From the NCBI GenBank assembly GCA_016873225.1, contig VGXS01000012.1, positions 1 to 64,000 on the forward strand: DNA of 64,000 bases, read 5' to 3'. Origin of the DNA: Planctomycetota bacterium. GTDB lineage: Bacteria; Planctomycetota; Planctomycetia; Gemmatales; Gemmataceae. How positions within the stretch are numbered: the first letter of the stretch is position 1; every line of letters begins with the position of its first letter. Shown here piece by piece: positions 52,036-60,467 of this stretch. The position numbers and the translations under genes are program-made. The notes beneath the pieces were generated by a model. It was not told the DNA's origin, ran no database searches, and was given only the letters and a program-made list of their open reading frames with translations.

Positions 52036-52854
52036 ATGTTCCGACTCGCACTCCTTTTCCTGATGGCCGCCTGTTCACAGGTTTGGGCCCAGGCCCGGAT
52101 TCCCGCCGACCTTAAAATTGAGGAATCCGTCGACGCCAAGGGCAAGGCCAAGGTTCTGTTCATCGCCGGGACCACGGTGTTCAAGCCCGGAGAACACGAC
52201 TACATCGGCGGTTGCCGCGAACTGATGAAATCAGTGGCCGAAGGGGGCAAGGCCGCGCCGGTGCTGGCCCTCGAATGGCCAACCAAGGCGGAAACCTGGA
52301 ATGATGTCGCGTCGGTTGTGTTCTTCTTCGACGGCGCCGAGAAGCATCAGGCCGTCGCCAAGGGTCGCGCCGCCCAAATCGACGCCCTCGTGAAAAAAGG
52401 CGCCGGCCTTGTTCAACTTCACCAGACGGCGGATTACCCGGAGGCCTTCACGGAAAAGGCCGTCTCCTGGTCCGGCGGAGCCTGGAAGAAGGGAATTGGC
52501 AAGCGCGCCCATTGGGTGGAAACCTTCAAGGATTTCCCCCAGCACCCCGTATTCACCGGCGTGGGCGCCTTCACCATCGACGATGGATGGCTTTGGAACA
52601 TCAAGTTCGTGGATGGCATGAAGGGAGTCACCCCGCTTCTGCGCACCGTGGATCCGAAGAAAAAGGATGATCCCAAGGCCGACGCCGCCATCATCGCATG
52701 GGCCTATGAACGGCCCGCCGGGGGAAGGTCGGTCACCTTCACGGGCGGCCATTTGCACAAGAGCCTGGAAGACCCGAACTACAGGCGCTTCCTGACCAAT
52801 GCCATCCTCTGGTCCGCCGAAAAAGTCACCGCAAACGCCGCGGCAAGCCGCTGA
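52036..52854 (+). CDS. ThuA-like exported protein (second copy)
   Basis: A 272-residue ThuA-domain protein with a signal peptide (MFRLALLFLMAACSQVWAQA). A ribosome binding site CTGGAGA lies before the ATG at 52036. The domain reads KVLFIAGTTVFKPGEHDYIG, GCRELMKSVAEGGKAAPVL, ASVVFFFDGAEKHQAVAKGR, and the glutamine-amidotransferase-like LVKKGAGLVQLHQTADYP. GRSVTFTGGHLHKSLEDPNYRR marks the end, with the NAILWSA closing block. It is only distantly like the ThuA-like protein at 28.6 kb. It is last before an AT-rich gap. Confidence 0.86.
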   Translation: MFRLALLFLMAACSQVWAQARIPADLKIEESVDAKGKAKVLFIAGTTVFKPGEHDYIGGCRELMKSVAEGGKAAPVLALEWPTKAETWNDVASVVFFFDGAEKHQAVAKGRAAQIDALVKKGAGLVQLHQTADYPEAFTEKAVSWSGGAWKKGIGKRAHWVETFKDFPQHPVFTGVGAFTIDDGWLWNIKFVDGMKGVTPLLRTVDPKKKDDPKADAAIIAWAYERPAGGRSVTFTGGHLHKSLEDPNYRRFLTNAILWSAEKVTANAAASR

Positions 52855-53298
52855 ATCCGCGAAAAATGAATTCAATCCGGTCCTCTCGATTTGCTTTCAC
52901 ACTTTGACGATCTTTTATATAAAAATCTGAATCATTTTTCTCAATCTATTGATTTAATCAAAATCCAAGCTAACATCTTTTTTTAATTGGTTTATATACC
53001 AACATAATTGATAGATCTCCAAAAAACCGCAGTCGATGCTTTATTAAATCAGGTAATGGCATGCTCAAGCTATTAACACGACCGGGCAATCAACGGCATC
53101 CACAGCAATTTCATCGTGGAATTCCGGTAGTTCATGAATTCGCATCAGGCGGGATAGCCTGCAAAATCGTTGCGGTTGGACGGAAATCCGAAAGATCCGC
53201 TCAATCAAAGCTTCTTTTTCAATCGTCATCACCTTCACACCTTGTTACTTTATTTCGATAAATTGGGAAATGTGCGAATTTTAATTGGAGTTTCGCCC
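52855..53298. other. 444-base AT-rich intergenic region upstream of the surface-protein gene
   Basis: No gene is supported here; a 66-codon frame (53061-53261) has neither a good ribosome binding site nor recognisable sequence. Bases 52890-53050 are very AT-rich against a GC-rich genome. They contain TTGACG (52904-52909), TATATAAAA just downstream, and the palindrome TTGGTTTATATACCAA (52987-53002). These suit a promoter or nucleoid-protein binding region for the large surface protein. TTGGAG (53285-53290) precedes its ATG. Confidence 0.5.
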
Positions 53299-56200
53299 AT
53301 GCGTCTGAACTGGTTCTCCTCCATCTTTCATTCCTTCAAGAAATCCCAACCCACCCGGACTCGAAACAATCGGCCACGGCGATCCTTGGCCCTAGAACGC
53401 ATGGAAGACCGTTGCACGCCTGCCACGGCCTCTATTTTTGGAACTTCAACACTTCGCATCGACTTCACCGCACCGAGCGATCAGGTTTCCGCCTCATTTG
53501 ATGGCACCAACATCACATTGACCGGATCGTTCACCACCGCCCCCGCGCCCTTCAGTGGAATCAACAGAATCGAAATTTTGGATTCTGCGTCCTCCCCCTC
53601 CAACCAGAAAATGACATTCACCGGATCCAACCCGTTTACCCTTTCAGGCGGATTGGAATCGTCTGGCGTTGAAAGCGTCATTTTCAACCAAGAGATCGAT
53701 GCTGGCGGCGGATCAAATGGAATCTCGGTGAACGCCCCGACTTCCATCGCCGTCAGGGCCGACCTCATTGCCGGGTCAGCCGGCGTCAAACTGATAGCCA
53801 ACCCCGCGGCGACGGGTTCCTTTTCCTATGGCATCCTGGTGGAGAACGGGGCCAACATCTCCACCACGAATGACGGTGACATCGAACTGGATGGCCATTC
53901 GGGTAACACGGGAGGCGGATACCGAACGGGCGTTATCCTGCAATCATTCGCGAAAGTCACAGCCGACGGCGAGGCCAAGGTTTCGATCACCGGCAACGGA
54001 GGAACCAACGCCGGCCCCAGCAACCTCGGAATCTCCATCACCGACACATCCATTGTCTCCTCGGTGGATGGCGACATCACCCTGAGCGGAACCGGAGGCG
54101 GCGGGCAGGGGGCCGGCAACACCGGCATCCACATTGGCTCCTCTTCCCGCATCATCTCTTCAAACGGGTTCGTGGACATCACTGGCGTTGGCGGCACGGG
54201 AACCAACACGGGCAACTACGGCATCCGTCTCACCGGAACTTCCGCCATTGTCACGCAGGGCGGCGCGCTTTTGATGACCGGAACTGGCACCAGCGGAGGC
54301 AATGGCGCCGCCGGTATTTCCTTGGAAGCCAATTGCCAGCTCGATGCCGACGGCGGCGACCTCAAACTTGTGGCGGACAGCATCGACACGACGGGCGCCC
54401 CCATCATGTCGGTCGGTGGAACGGTTTCCTTTGAATCGCTGACAGCGGGACTTCCCATCAACCTGGGTTCGGGTGACAAATTCACGGGAACGCTCACATT
54501 GGGCCTTTCCGCAACCGAATTGGCCGCGGTCTCCGCCAATCTCGTCACCATCGGGTCGGCATCCACAGGCGCGGTAACCGTTTTTGGCAGCACCGAGCTC
54601 GCATCAACACAAAACCTGAAGATCATCTCGGGATCCACGATCAACAGTTCCTCCTCTTCCGTGGTGTTGTCGGTGGCTTCCCTGGAACTGGCGGCGGGCA
54701 CAGGTATCGGCACGACCACTCCCTTCCGCACGGCTTCCAGCACGATCATCGCCTCCACGACCTCGGGCGGGGTTTCCATCTCCAACACCAACTCAGGAAT
54801 CACCACAGCCACCCTTTCCGGATCGAGCGTGTCGTTCTCTACCACGGGCGCGCTGGATATTTCGGGGGGAACAGTGGCGGGAACCCTGAACATCACGGCG
54901 GGCGGCGACATCACCCAATCGGGTCCCTTCACCGTGGGCGGCGCGACAACGGTCAGCACCGCTTCAGAATTCGACATCATTCTTGACAAGGCGAATGATT
55001 TTGGTTCGATTGCCATCTCTGGCGGTCGCAATATCACCATTGCCGACAAGAACACCCTGACTCTTGGAACCCTTGCCGTCACGGGCAACCTCACCGCCAA
55101 CTCCACAGGCGACCTCAACCTTGGACAAGGCTCCGTCGGCGGCACCCTCACCGCCAACAGCAACGGCGGGAACACCACCCAGGCCGGACCTCTCTCCGTC
55201 ACCGGTGCATCCTCCATCAATGCCGGCGCGGGAAGCATTTCCCTCATTAACGGATCCAACAACTTCACGGGCGCCGTCAGCCTCACCGGCGCCACCGTTC
55301 AGATCACCGACGCCAACGCCCTCACCCTAGGAACCCTAGCCGTCTCTGGAAACCTCACCGCCACCTCCACCGGCAGCCTCAACCTTGGGCAAGGCTCCGT
55401 CGGCGGCACTCTCACCGCCAACAGCAACGGCGGCAACATCACCCAAGCCGGACCTCTCTCCGTCACCGGTGCCTCTGCCATCACAGGCCCAGTTGGGCCC
55501 ATCGGAGCCAACGCCGGCGCTGGAAACATCACCCTTGCCAATGCCAACAACGACTTCACGGGCACCGTGGCCCTTACCGGCGCCGTGACTCAGATCACCG
55601 ACAAGAACGCGCTCACCGTGACACTAACCACCACGGGAGACACCACACTCATCGCCGGTGGCAACCTCACGGCCAGCGGTTCGGTCTCAGGCTCCGGGAG
55701 CGACCTCACCACAACCACCACCAACGGCGAAACCACAACCTTCGGTTCCACCACCGTCGCGGCCAACCTCTCCGTCACCAGCGCCGGCGCCGTCAGCCAA
55801 ACGGGAACCCTCACCGTCGGCGGAAACTCCAACATCAATGCCAGCGGGAACGCGATCACACTCACCGATAACAACAACGACTTCGCTGGAACCGTGACGC
55901 TCACCGGCGCCGTGACACGCATCACCGACAAGAACGCGCTCGCCGTGATCCTCGCGACCACGGGAGACACCACCCTGATCGCCGGCGGAAACCTGACGGC
56001 CAAGGGATCCGTCAACGGATCCTTGAAGGCGACGGCATCGGGTGGCATCAGCGGATCGGGCCACCTGGCTGTTTCAGGTGATTCGGAGTTCTCCGCCATA
56101 TCTCCCGGCAGCATCTCGTTCACCAACCTCGCCTGCCTGGGCCAAATATCCGCCAACACCTCCTCCGGAAACGCCACCATCATCAACAGCGGCCCGATCC

Positions 56201-57777
56201 TCTTTTCAGGATCCGTTGTGGGCGTTTACTCCCTCAGGGCGCTGACGGGAGGCATCAGCGACTTCGGACCCGTATCGGCAACGGTAGGACTCGTCCTCGA
56301 GGCTCCCGGCGAATCCAGGCTCGACCAAGACCTTTCCGGACCGGGCGGCATCACCTTCAAGGGCACAGGCACCCTTGTGATCACTGGAAACAACACCATC
56401 ACGGGCCCCACCCATATTCGCGGCGGCACCGTGATTCTGACCGGTGACCTGTCATCAAGCCCGATGACGGTTTCCGCGGGCACCTTCACGGGATCAGGCT
56501 CCGTCAAGTCGCTGACCGTCACCGGTGGAACGGCGAACCCCGACTTGAGGTTCTCAACCTCCTCGCTTTCCATCGGCAAGGCCGGCCGATTGGTCTTCCA
56601 GGTCGGCGGCATTATCGCGGGTGTCAACCAGGCCGTTATTTCGGCGAGTTCCGTATCGATTTCCGGCAAGCTCGCCATCGCCGCCAATCCGGCTTTCCGC
56701 ACCGTCATGGGAAGCACCATCACCTTGGTCGACAACACGGGTGGGGGCAAGGTAACCGGACAATTCTCGGGCCTGGCCGAGGGGGCGCAGGTCATGGTCA
56801 ACGGGATGCGCTATTTCATTTCGTACAGGGGCGGAGCGGGCAAGAATGATGTCGTGCTTAACCGGCCAACCATCGTGACGGCATCGGTTTCCAATCGGCA
56901 GATCAGCGTCCTTGACAAGGATGGCAGGTCGCGGACAAACTTCTTGCCCTTTGGTCCTTTCCTGGGCAAGGTGACCATTTCCACGGGAGACATCAACGGG
57001 GACGGCGTTCCCGATATTCTCACAGGATCGGGAATCGGCAATCGTCCCCATGTGAGGGTCTTCAACGGGGTCGACCTGTCGAATGTGGCCTCCTTCTTCG
57101 TTCTCGAGCCTTCACTGATGGGCGAGGTTTCCGTCGCCGCCGGTGACATCAACGGGGATGGCCGCGCGGACATCATCGCCGCCGCCGGGCGCGGCGACCC
57201 CGGCCTGGTCCGCGCCTATTCCGGAACCGACCTGTCCGTCATCAAGTCATTTTTCCCGTTCGGCTCCGGCTATACCGGGGGAGTGGCCATTTCAGCGGGC
57301 GACTTCAACGATGACGGCATCGCCGACATCGCCTGCGGAACGGGGGGACTGGTTCCCGCCAAGGTCAGGGTGTTCAACGGCGCCACGGGAGCGCTATTGG
57401 GAAACTGGACACCGTTCGTTGGCTTCTCTGGTTCGTTGTCCGTTGCCGTGGGCGACTTCAACGGCGATGGCCGGGTTGACCTGATCGCCGGTGCGGGCGC
57501 CGGTGGCAGGCCGGATGTGGCGATTTTCAACGGCGCCACGGGCAGGCGCATCGGCAACTTCACCACCTTCGGCTCGGGATACGCCAGCGGGATTTCCGTA
57601 GCGGCTGTTGACTATTTCGGTTCTGGAAGGAGTCAGGTGCTGGTTACCCCGCTGGCAGTCAACTCGACACCTGCCGTGCGGGTCTTCGATTTTCCCGGTT
57701 TCCGCTTGATCAGGGAGTTCGCGGCCATGGTGCCTGCGGGCGGCGCCTCGGTAACAGGAGCCAGCGGACAAAGGTGA
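53299..57777 (+). CDS. large repeat-rich surface protein with FG-GAP-like repeats
   Basis: A 1492-residue exported protein. The ATG at 53299 follows TTGGAG by eight bases. The N-terminus is basic and ends in the planctomycete leader motif LALERMEDRCTPA (residues 30-42). The middle is a filamentous-adhesin-like beta-helix, rich in Thr, Ser, Gly and Asn. Near residues 580-900 long repeats appear (LTLGTLAV-GNLTA-STG, LNLGQGSVGGTLTANSNGGN, TGDTTLIAGGNLTA). The last 300 residues hold about five FG-GAP/VCBS-type repeats with calcium loops: GDINGDGVPDILTGSGIG, GDINGDGRADIIAA, GDFNDDGIADIACG, GDFNGDGRVDLIAGAGAGG. No C-terminal anchor is seen. It resembles planctomycete surface or autotransporter-like proteins; adhesion is inference. 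Confidence 0.88.
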   Translation: MRLNWFSSIFHSFKKSQPTRTRNNRPRRSLALERMEDRCTPATASIFGTSTLRIDFTAPSDQVSASFDGTNITLTGSFTTAPAPFSGINRIEILDSASSPSNQKMTFTGSNPFTLSGGLESSGVESVIFNQEIDAGGGSNGISVNAPTSIAVRADLIAGSAGVKLIANPAATGSFSYGILVENGANISTTNDGDIELDGHSGNTGGGYRTGVILQSFAKVTADGEAKVSITGNGGTNAGPSNLGISITDTSIVSSVDGDITLSGTGGGGQGAGNTGIHIGSSSRIISSNGFVDITGVGGTGTNTGNYGIRLTGTSAIVTQGGALLMTGTGTSGGNGAAGISLEANCQLDADGGDLKLVADSIDTTGAPIMSVGGTVSFESLTAGLPINLGSGDKFTGTLTLGLSATELAAVSANLVTIGSASTGAVTVFGSTELASTQNLKIISGSTINSSSSSVVLSVASLELAAGTGIGTTTPFRTASSTIIASTTSGGVSISNTNSGITTATLSGSSVSFSTTGALDISGGTVAGTLNITAGGDITQSGPFTVGGATTVSTASEFDIILDKANDFGSIAISGGRNITIADKNTLTLGTLAVTGNLTANSTGDLNLGQGSVGGTLTANSNGGNTTQAGPLSVTGASSINAGAGSISLINGSNNFTGAVSLTGATVQITDANALTLGTLAVSGNLTATSTGSLNLGQGSVGGTLTANSNGGNITQAGPLSVTGASAITGPVGPIGANAGAGNITLANANNDFTGTVALTGAVTQITDKNALTVTLTTTGDTTLIAGGNLTASGSVSGSGSDLTTTTTNGETTTFGSTTVAANLSVTSAGAVSQTGTLTVGGNSNINASGNAITLTDNNNDFAGTVTLTGAVTRITDKNALAVILATTGDTTLIAGGNLTAKGSVNGSLKATASGGISGSGHLAVSGDSEFSAISPGSISFTNLACLGQISANTSSGNATIINSGPILFSGSVVGVYSLRALTGGISDFGPVSATVGLVLEAPGESRLDQDLSGPGGITFKGTGTLVITGNNTITGPTHIRGGTVILTGDLSSSPMTVSAGTFTGSGSVKSLTVTGGTANPDLRFSTSSLSIGKAGRLVFQVGGIIAGVNQAVISASSVSISGKLAIAANPAFRTVMGSTITLVDNTGGGKVTGQFSGLAEGAQVMVNGMRYFISYRGGAGKNDVVLNRPTIVTASVSNRQISVLDKDGRSRTNFLPFGPFLGKVTISTGDINGDGVPDILTGSGIGNRPHVRVFNGVDLSNVASFFVLEPSLMGEVSVAAGDINGDGRADIIAAAGRGDPGLVRAYSGTDLSVIKSFFPFGSGYTGGVAISAGDFNDDGIADIACGTGGLVPAKVRVFNGATGALLGNWTPFVGFSGSLSVAVGDFNGDGRVDLIAGAGAGGRPDVAIFNGATGRRIGNFTTFGSGYASGISVAAVDYFGSGRSQVLVTPLAVNSTPAVRVFDFPGFRLIREFAAMVPAGGASVTGASGQR
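55045..55475 (+). repeat. 264-base tandem DNA repeat inside the surface-protein gene
   Basis: Two copies of an 88-codon unit, starting at 55045 and 55309, share long stretches of nearly identical DNA (for example CTCCGTCGGCGGCAC and CTCACCGCCAACAGCAACGG). Near-identity at the DNA level implies recent duplication or gene conversion. A longer pair with a 327-base period starts at 55576 and 55903 and shares ATCACCGACAAGAACGCGCT. Confidence 0.75.
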
Positions 57778-57858
57778 AAATTTCATCGAATACTCACGGC
57801 AAACTGAGTCCATTTCCGCAGAATAACTCCGGAACAACAACCGTGAGTGGGCTTTCCC

Positions 57859-60369
57859 ATGCTTGCCGTGATCTTTTCGACCTGTCAGGTTCTGTGCTGG
57901 CAGGCGAATCCTGACGCCGCGAAGCCTCGCTTTCCAGGGCCCGTCGAAGGCGGATACCTGCTGCCCAACGGCTGGACCGTGACCCCGGTCGGCCGGCAGG
58001 TTGAGCTTTCCGACTTGCCTCTCAACATCATCGTCGATGGCGGCCGGGCGTTTGTCGCCACCAGCGGATTCAACCGCCACGCGCTCTCCATTGTCGACCT
58101 CGCATCGGCCAAGTTGACCGATGAAACCACCGTGAGGCAAAGCTGGTATGGCCTGGCGCGGGACGGCGCGACCGGGCGCATCTGGTGGGCCGGAGGCGGA
58201 CACGGCCAACTGCATTCCTTCAGCATCAAGGATGGCAAGCTCAACCAGACCTCGGCCAAGGAAGGAATCGGCATCACCGAGGGCATCCGCCTGCCGACGA
58301 TCGATCCGACCGCCGGTTTCCGGAGCGGAATCCTTCTTGAAAAAGGCGCGAAGACCCTGGTCTCACTCGACATCAACAAGGGCCTCGCCCTGCGCGTTGA
58401 CGCGGAAACGGGCAAGACGATCAGGACTTCGGCCATCGGCGGACGACCCTACGATGTCATCCCTTCGCCCAACGGCAAGCTTTTGATGGTTTCCGACTGG
58501 GCCGGCAAGCGGGTGCTCCTTCTCGACCCGGAAACCCTCGCGCAGGCGGGTTCCATCGCCGTTGGCGACCACCCCAACCAGATGGTGGCCCATCCCAAGG
58601 ACAACAGGGTTTTCGTGGCGTGCGCCAGCAGCAACAAGGTCTCGGTGATCGACGCCCTGAGAGGGATCGTCGTGGAGGAGATCCACACGGCTCTGTTCCC
58701 CAAGGCGCCCGAGGGTTCAACCCCGTGCGCCTTGGCGCTCGACCCGGCCGGCAAGACATTGTTCGTGGCCTGCGCCGACAACAACGCCGTCGCCGTGATC
58801 GACATCGAACCACGCGAGGACGGCAAGCCCGCCAGCGCCGTCAAGGGTTTCATTCCCACCGGTTGGTATCCCACGGCGCTCGCCGTGACGCCCGATGGCC
58901 AACAACTCCTCGTGGGCGTCGGCAAGGGCAACCAGAGCAATCCCAATCCCCGTTACACCGAGGAGCAGAAGAAGGCGGCCGAGAAGGACGAGGTGCGTTC
59001 AGCCGCGCGGAGGCTGATGCCCTACCCCTACATCGGCACCACGCTTTCCGGCAGCCTCTCGATCATCGAGATGCCCGATGAAGCCAAGCTGAAGGAATAC
59101 ACGGCCCGGGTTTACCGCAATTGCCCCTACTCCGACTCGCAGTTGACGACGGCACCCAGCGCGCGAAAGACCGCCATTCCCACAAGGGTTGGCGACAAGT
59201 CTCCCATCGAGCATGTCATCTACATCATCAAGGAAAACCGCACCTATGACCAGGTGTTCAGCGACATCGAGCGCGGCAACCGCGATCCTTCCCTGCTCAT
59301 GTTCGGCCGGAAGATCACGCCCAACCACCACAAGCTTGCCGAGGAATTCGTCCTGCTCGACAACCTGTATTGCAACGGACAGGTCAGCCGCGACGGACAC
59401 CCGTGGAGCACGGGTGCCTACCACACCGATTACATCGCCCGCGACTGGCACCTCACCTACTCGCGCCGCAAGGGTGTTGATGACGACGATGACGGCGACC
59501 TTTCGAATCCGCCTTCCGGCTATTTATGGGATGCCTGCAAGCGCGCCGGCCTCAGCTACCGCAGCTATGGCGAATATGGCAAGCGGGTGAGCGAACCCGA
59601 TGGCTCCTCCCGCATGGAAGGCCGCGTCCCCGGACTCATCGGCCACTTCTCGCCCAAGTTCGGACTTCTCCCCAAGGGTGCCGGCAAGCGCGCCGTGCGC
59701 GACACCGACAAGGTCGAAACCTTCCTTGAGGAGTTCCGCGAGTACGAGAAGAATGGCGACCTGCCCCGGTTCATCATCATGAGCCTCGGCGAGGACCACA
59801 CCTCGGGCACCGCGCCCGGGGCCTTCACCCCCGAGGCCTGTGTCGCCAGCAACGACCTCGCCCTAGGACGCCTGGTGGAAGCCGTGAGCAAGTCCAAGTA
59901 CTGGGCGAAGACGGCCATTTTCGTGATCGAGGACGATGCCCAGAACGGCCCCGACCATGTCGACGCCCACCGCACCATCGGACTGGTGGTCTCCCCCTAC
60001 GCGAGGCGCAAGCATCTCGACAGCACCCAGTACGCCACGGTGAGCATGATCCGCACCATGGAACTCATCCTCGGCCTGCCGCCGCTCAGCCAGTACGATG
60101 CCGCCGCCCGGCCGATGTTCGAATCGTTCACCGACCAGGCGGACACCGCCCCTTACGGCCACCTTCCGGCGGAAATCGACCTGGAAGCCAAGAACAAGGC
60201 CACGGCTTATGGCGCCGCCCGTTCTGCGAAAATGGACTTCAGCGAGTACGACCGCATCGACGACTTCGAGTTGAACGAGATCCTTTGGCGGCACATCAAG
60301 GGGGCCAACGCGCCTTTGCCCCCGGCGGTTCGCAGGGCCATCGCGTTTCGCTCGCAAGCCGTGCGGTAA
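57859..60369 (+). CDS. beta-propeller / phosphoesterase (PF04185-like) fusion, exported
   Basis: An 836-residue protein with a short leader (MLAVIFSTCQVLCWQA). The ATG at 57859 is used; a GTG at 57847 is possible. The first half (about 40-400) is a YVTN-type beta-propeller: AFVATSGFNRHALSIVDLAS, YDVIPSPNGKLLMVSDWAGK, NQMVAHPKDNRVFVACASSN, TLFVACADNNAVAVIDI and YPTALAVTPDGQQLLVGVGK. The second half is a phospholipase-C/phosphatase-like domain: VIYIIKENRTYDQVFSDIER, LDNLYCNGQVSRDGHPWSTG, MSLGEDHTSGTAPG and EDDAQNGPDHVDAHR, which carry the metal ligands. Such fusions are frequent in planctomycetes; the substrate is unknown. An inverted repeat ACTCACGG/CCGTGAGT (57792-57799, 57841-57848) lies upstream. 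Confidence 0.88.
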   Translation: MLAVIFSTCQVLCWQANPDAAKPRFPGPVEGGYLLPNGWTVTPVGRQVELSDLPLNIIVDGGRAFVATSGFNRHALSIVDLASAKLTDETTVRQSWYGLARDGATGRIWWAGGGHGQLHSFSIKDGKLNQTSAKEGIGITEGIRLPTIDPTAGFRSGILLEKGAKTLVSLDINKGLALRVDAETGKTIRTSAIGGRPYDVIPSPNGKLLMVSDWAGKRVLLLDPETLAQAGSIAVGDHPNQMVAHPKDNRVFVACASSNKVSVIDALRGIVVEEIHTALFPKAPEGSTPCALALDPAGKTLFVACADNNAVAVIDIEPREDGKPASAVKGFIPTGWYPTALAVTPDGQQLLVGVGKGNQSNPNPRYTEEQKKAAEKDEVRSAARRLMPYPYIGTTLSGSLSIIEMPDEAKLKEYTARVYRNCPYSDSQLTTAPSARKTAIPTRVGDKSPIEHVIYIIKENRTYDQVFSDIERGNRDPSLLMFGRKITPNHHKLAEEFVLLDNLYCNGQVSRDGHPWSTGAYHTDYIARDWHLTYSRRKGVDDDDDGDLSNPPSGYLWDACKRAGLSYRSYGEYGKRVSEPDGSSRMEGRVPGLIGHFSPKFGLLPKGAGKRAVRDTDKVETFLEEFREYEKNGDLPRFIIMSLGEDHTSGTAPGAFTPEACVASNDLALGRLVEAVSKSKYWAKTAIFVIEDDAQNGPDHVDAHRTIGLVVSPYARRKHLDSTQYATVSMIRTMELILGLPPLSQYDAAARPMFESFTDQADTAPYGHLPAEIDLEAKNKATAYGAARSAKMDFSEYDRIDDFELNEILWRHIKGANAPLPPAVRRAIAFRSQAVR

Positions 60370-60398
60370 CCAGACCCAACCCCGGATCCTGAAGAGTC

Positions 60399-60410
60399 GG
60401 CTCTAGAGCC
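60399..60410. repeat. 12-base palindrome between convergent genes
   Basis: GGCTCTAGAGCC is a perfect palindrome in the 98-base gap between the convergent phosphoesterase and exported-protein genes. It may form a small cruciform or protein-binding site; no T tract is next to it. Confidence 0.4.
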
Positions 60411-60467
60411 TTGGCGGAGCTGACTTACGCTGTTATTTCAGCCTTTCGACACCAGGATCCCGCCCGA

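Noticed and set aside
53061..53261. A 66-codon frame in the AT-rich gap
   Set aside because: No ribosome binding site or domain, and it lies where the surface-protein leader and promoter are expected.
55045..55475. The direct repeats as a CRISPR array
   Set aside because: The units are 264 bases long, lie within a coding frame and have no constant short repeat with variable spacers.
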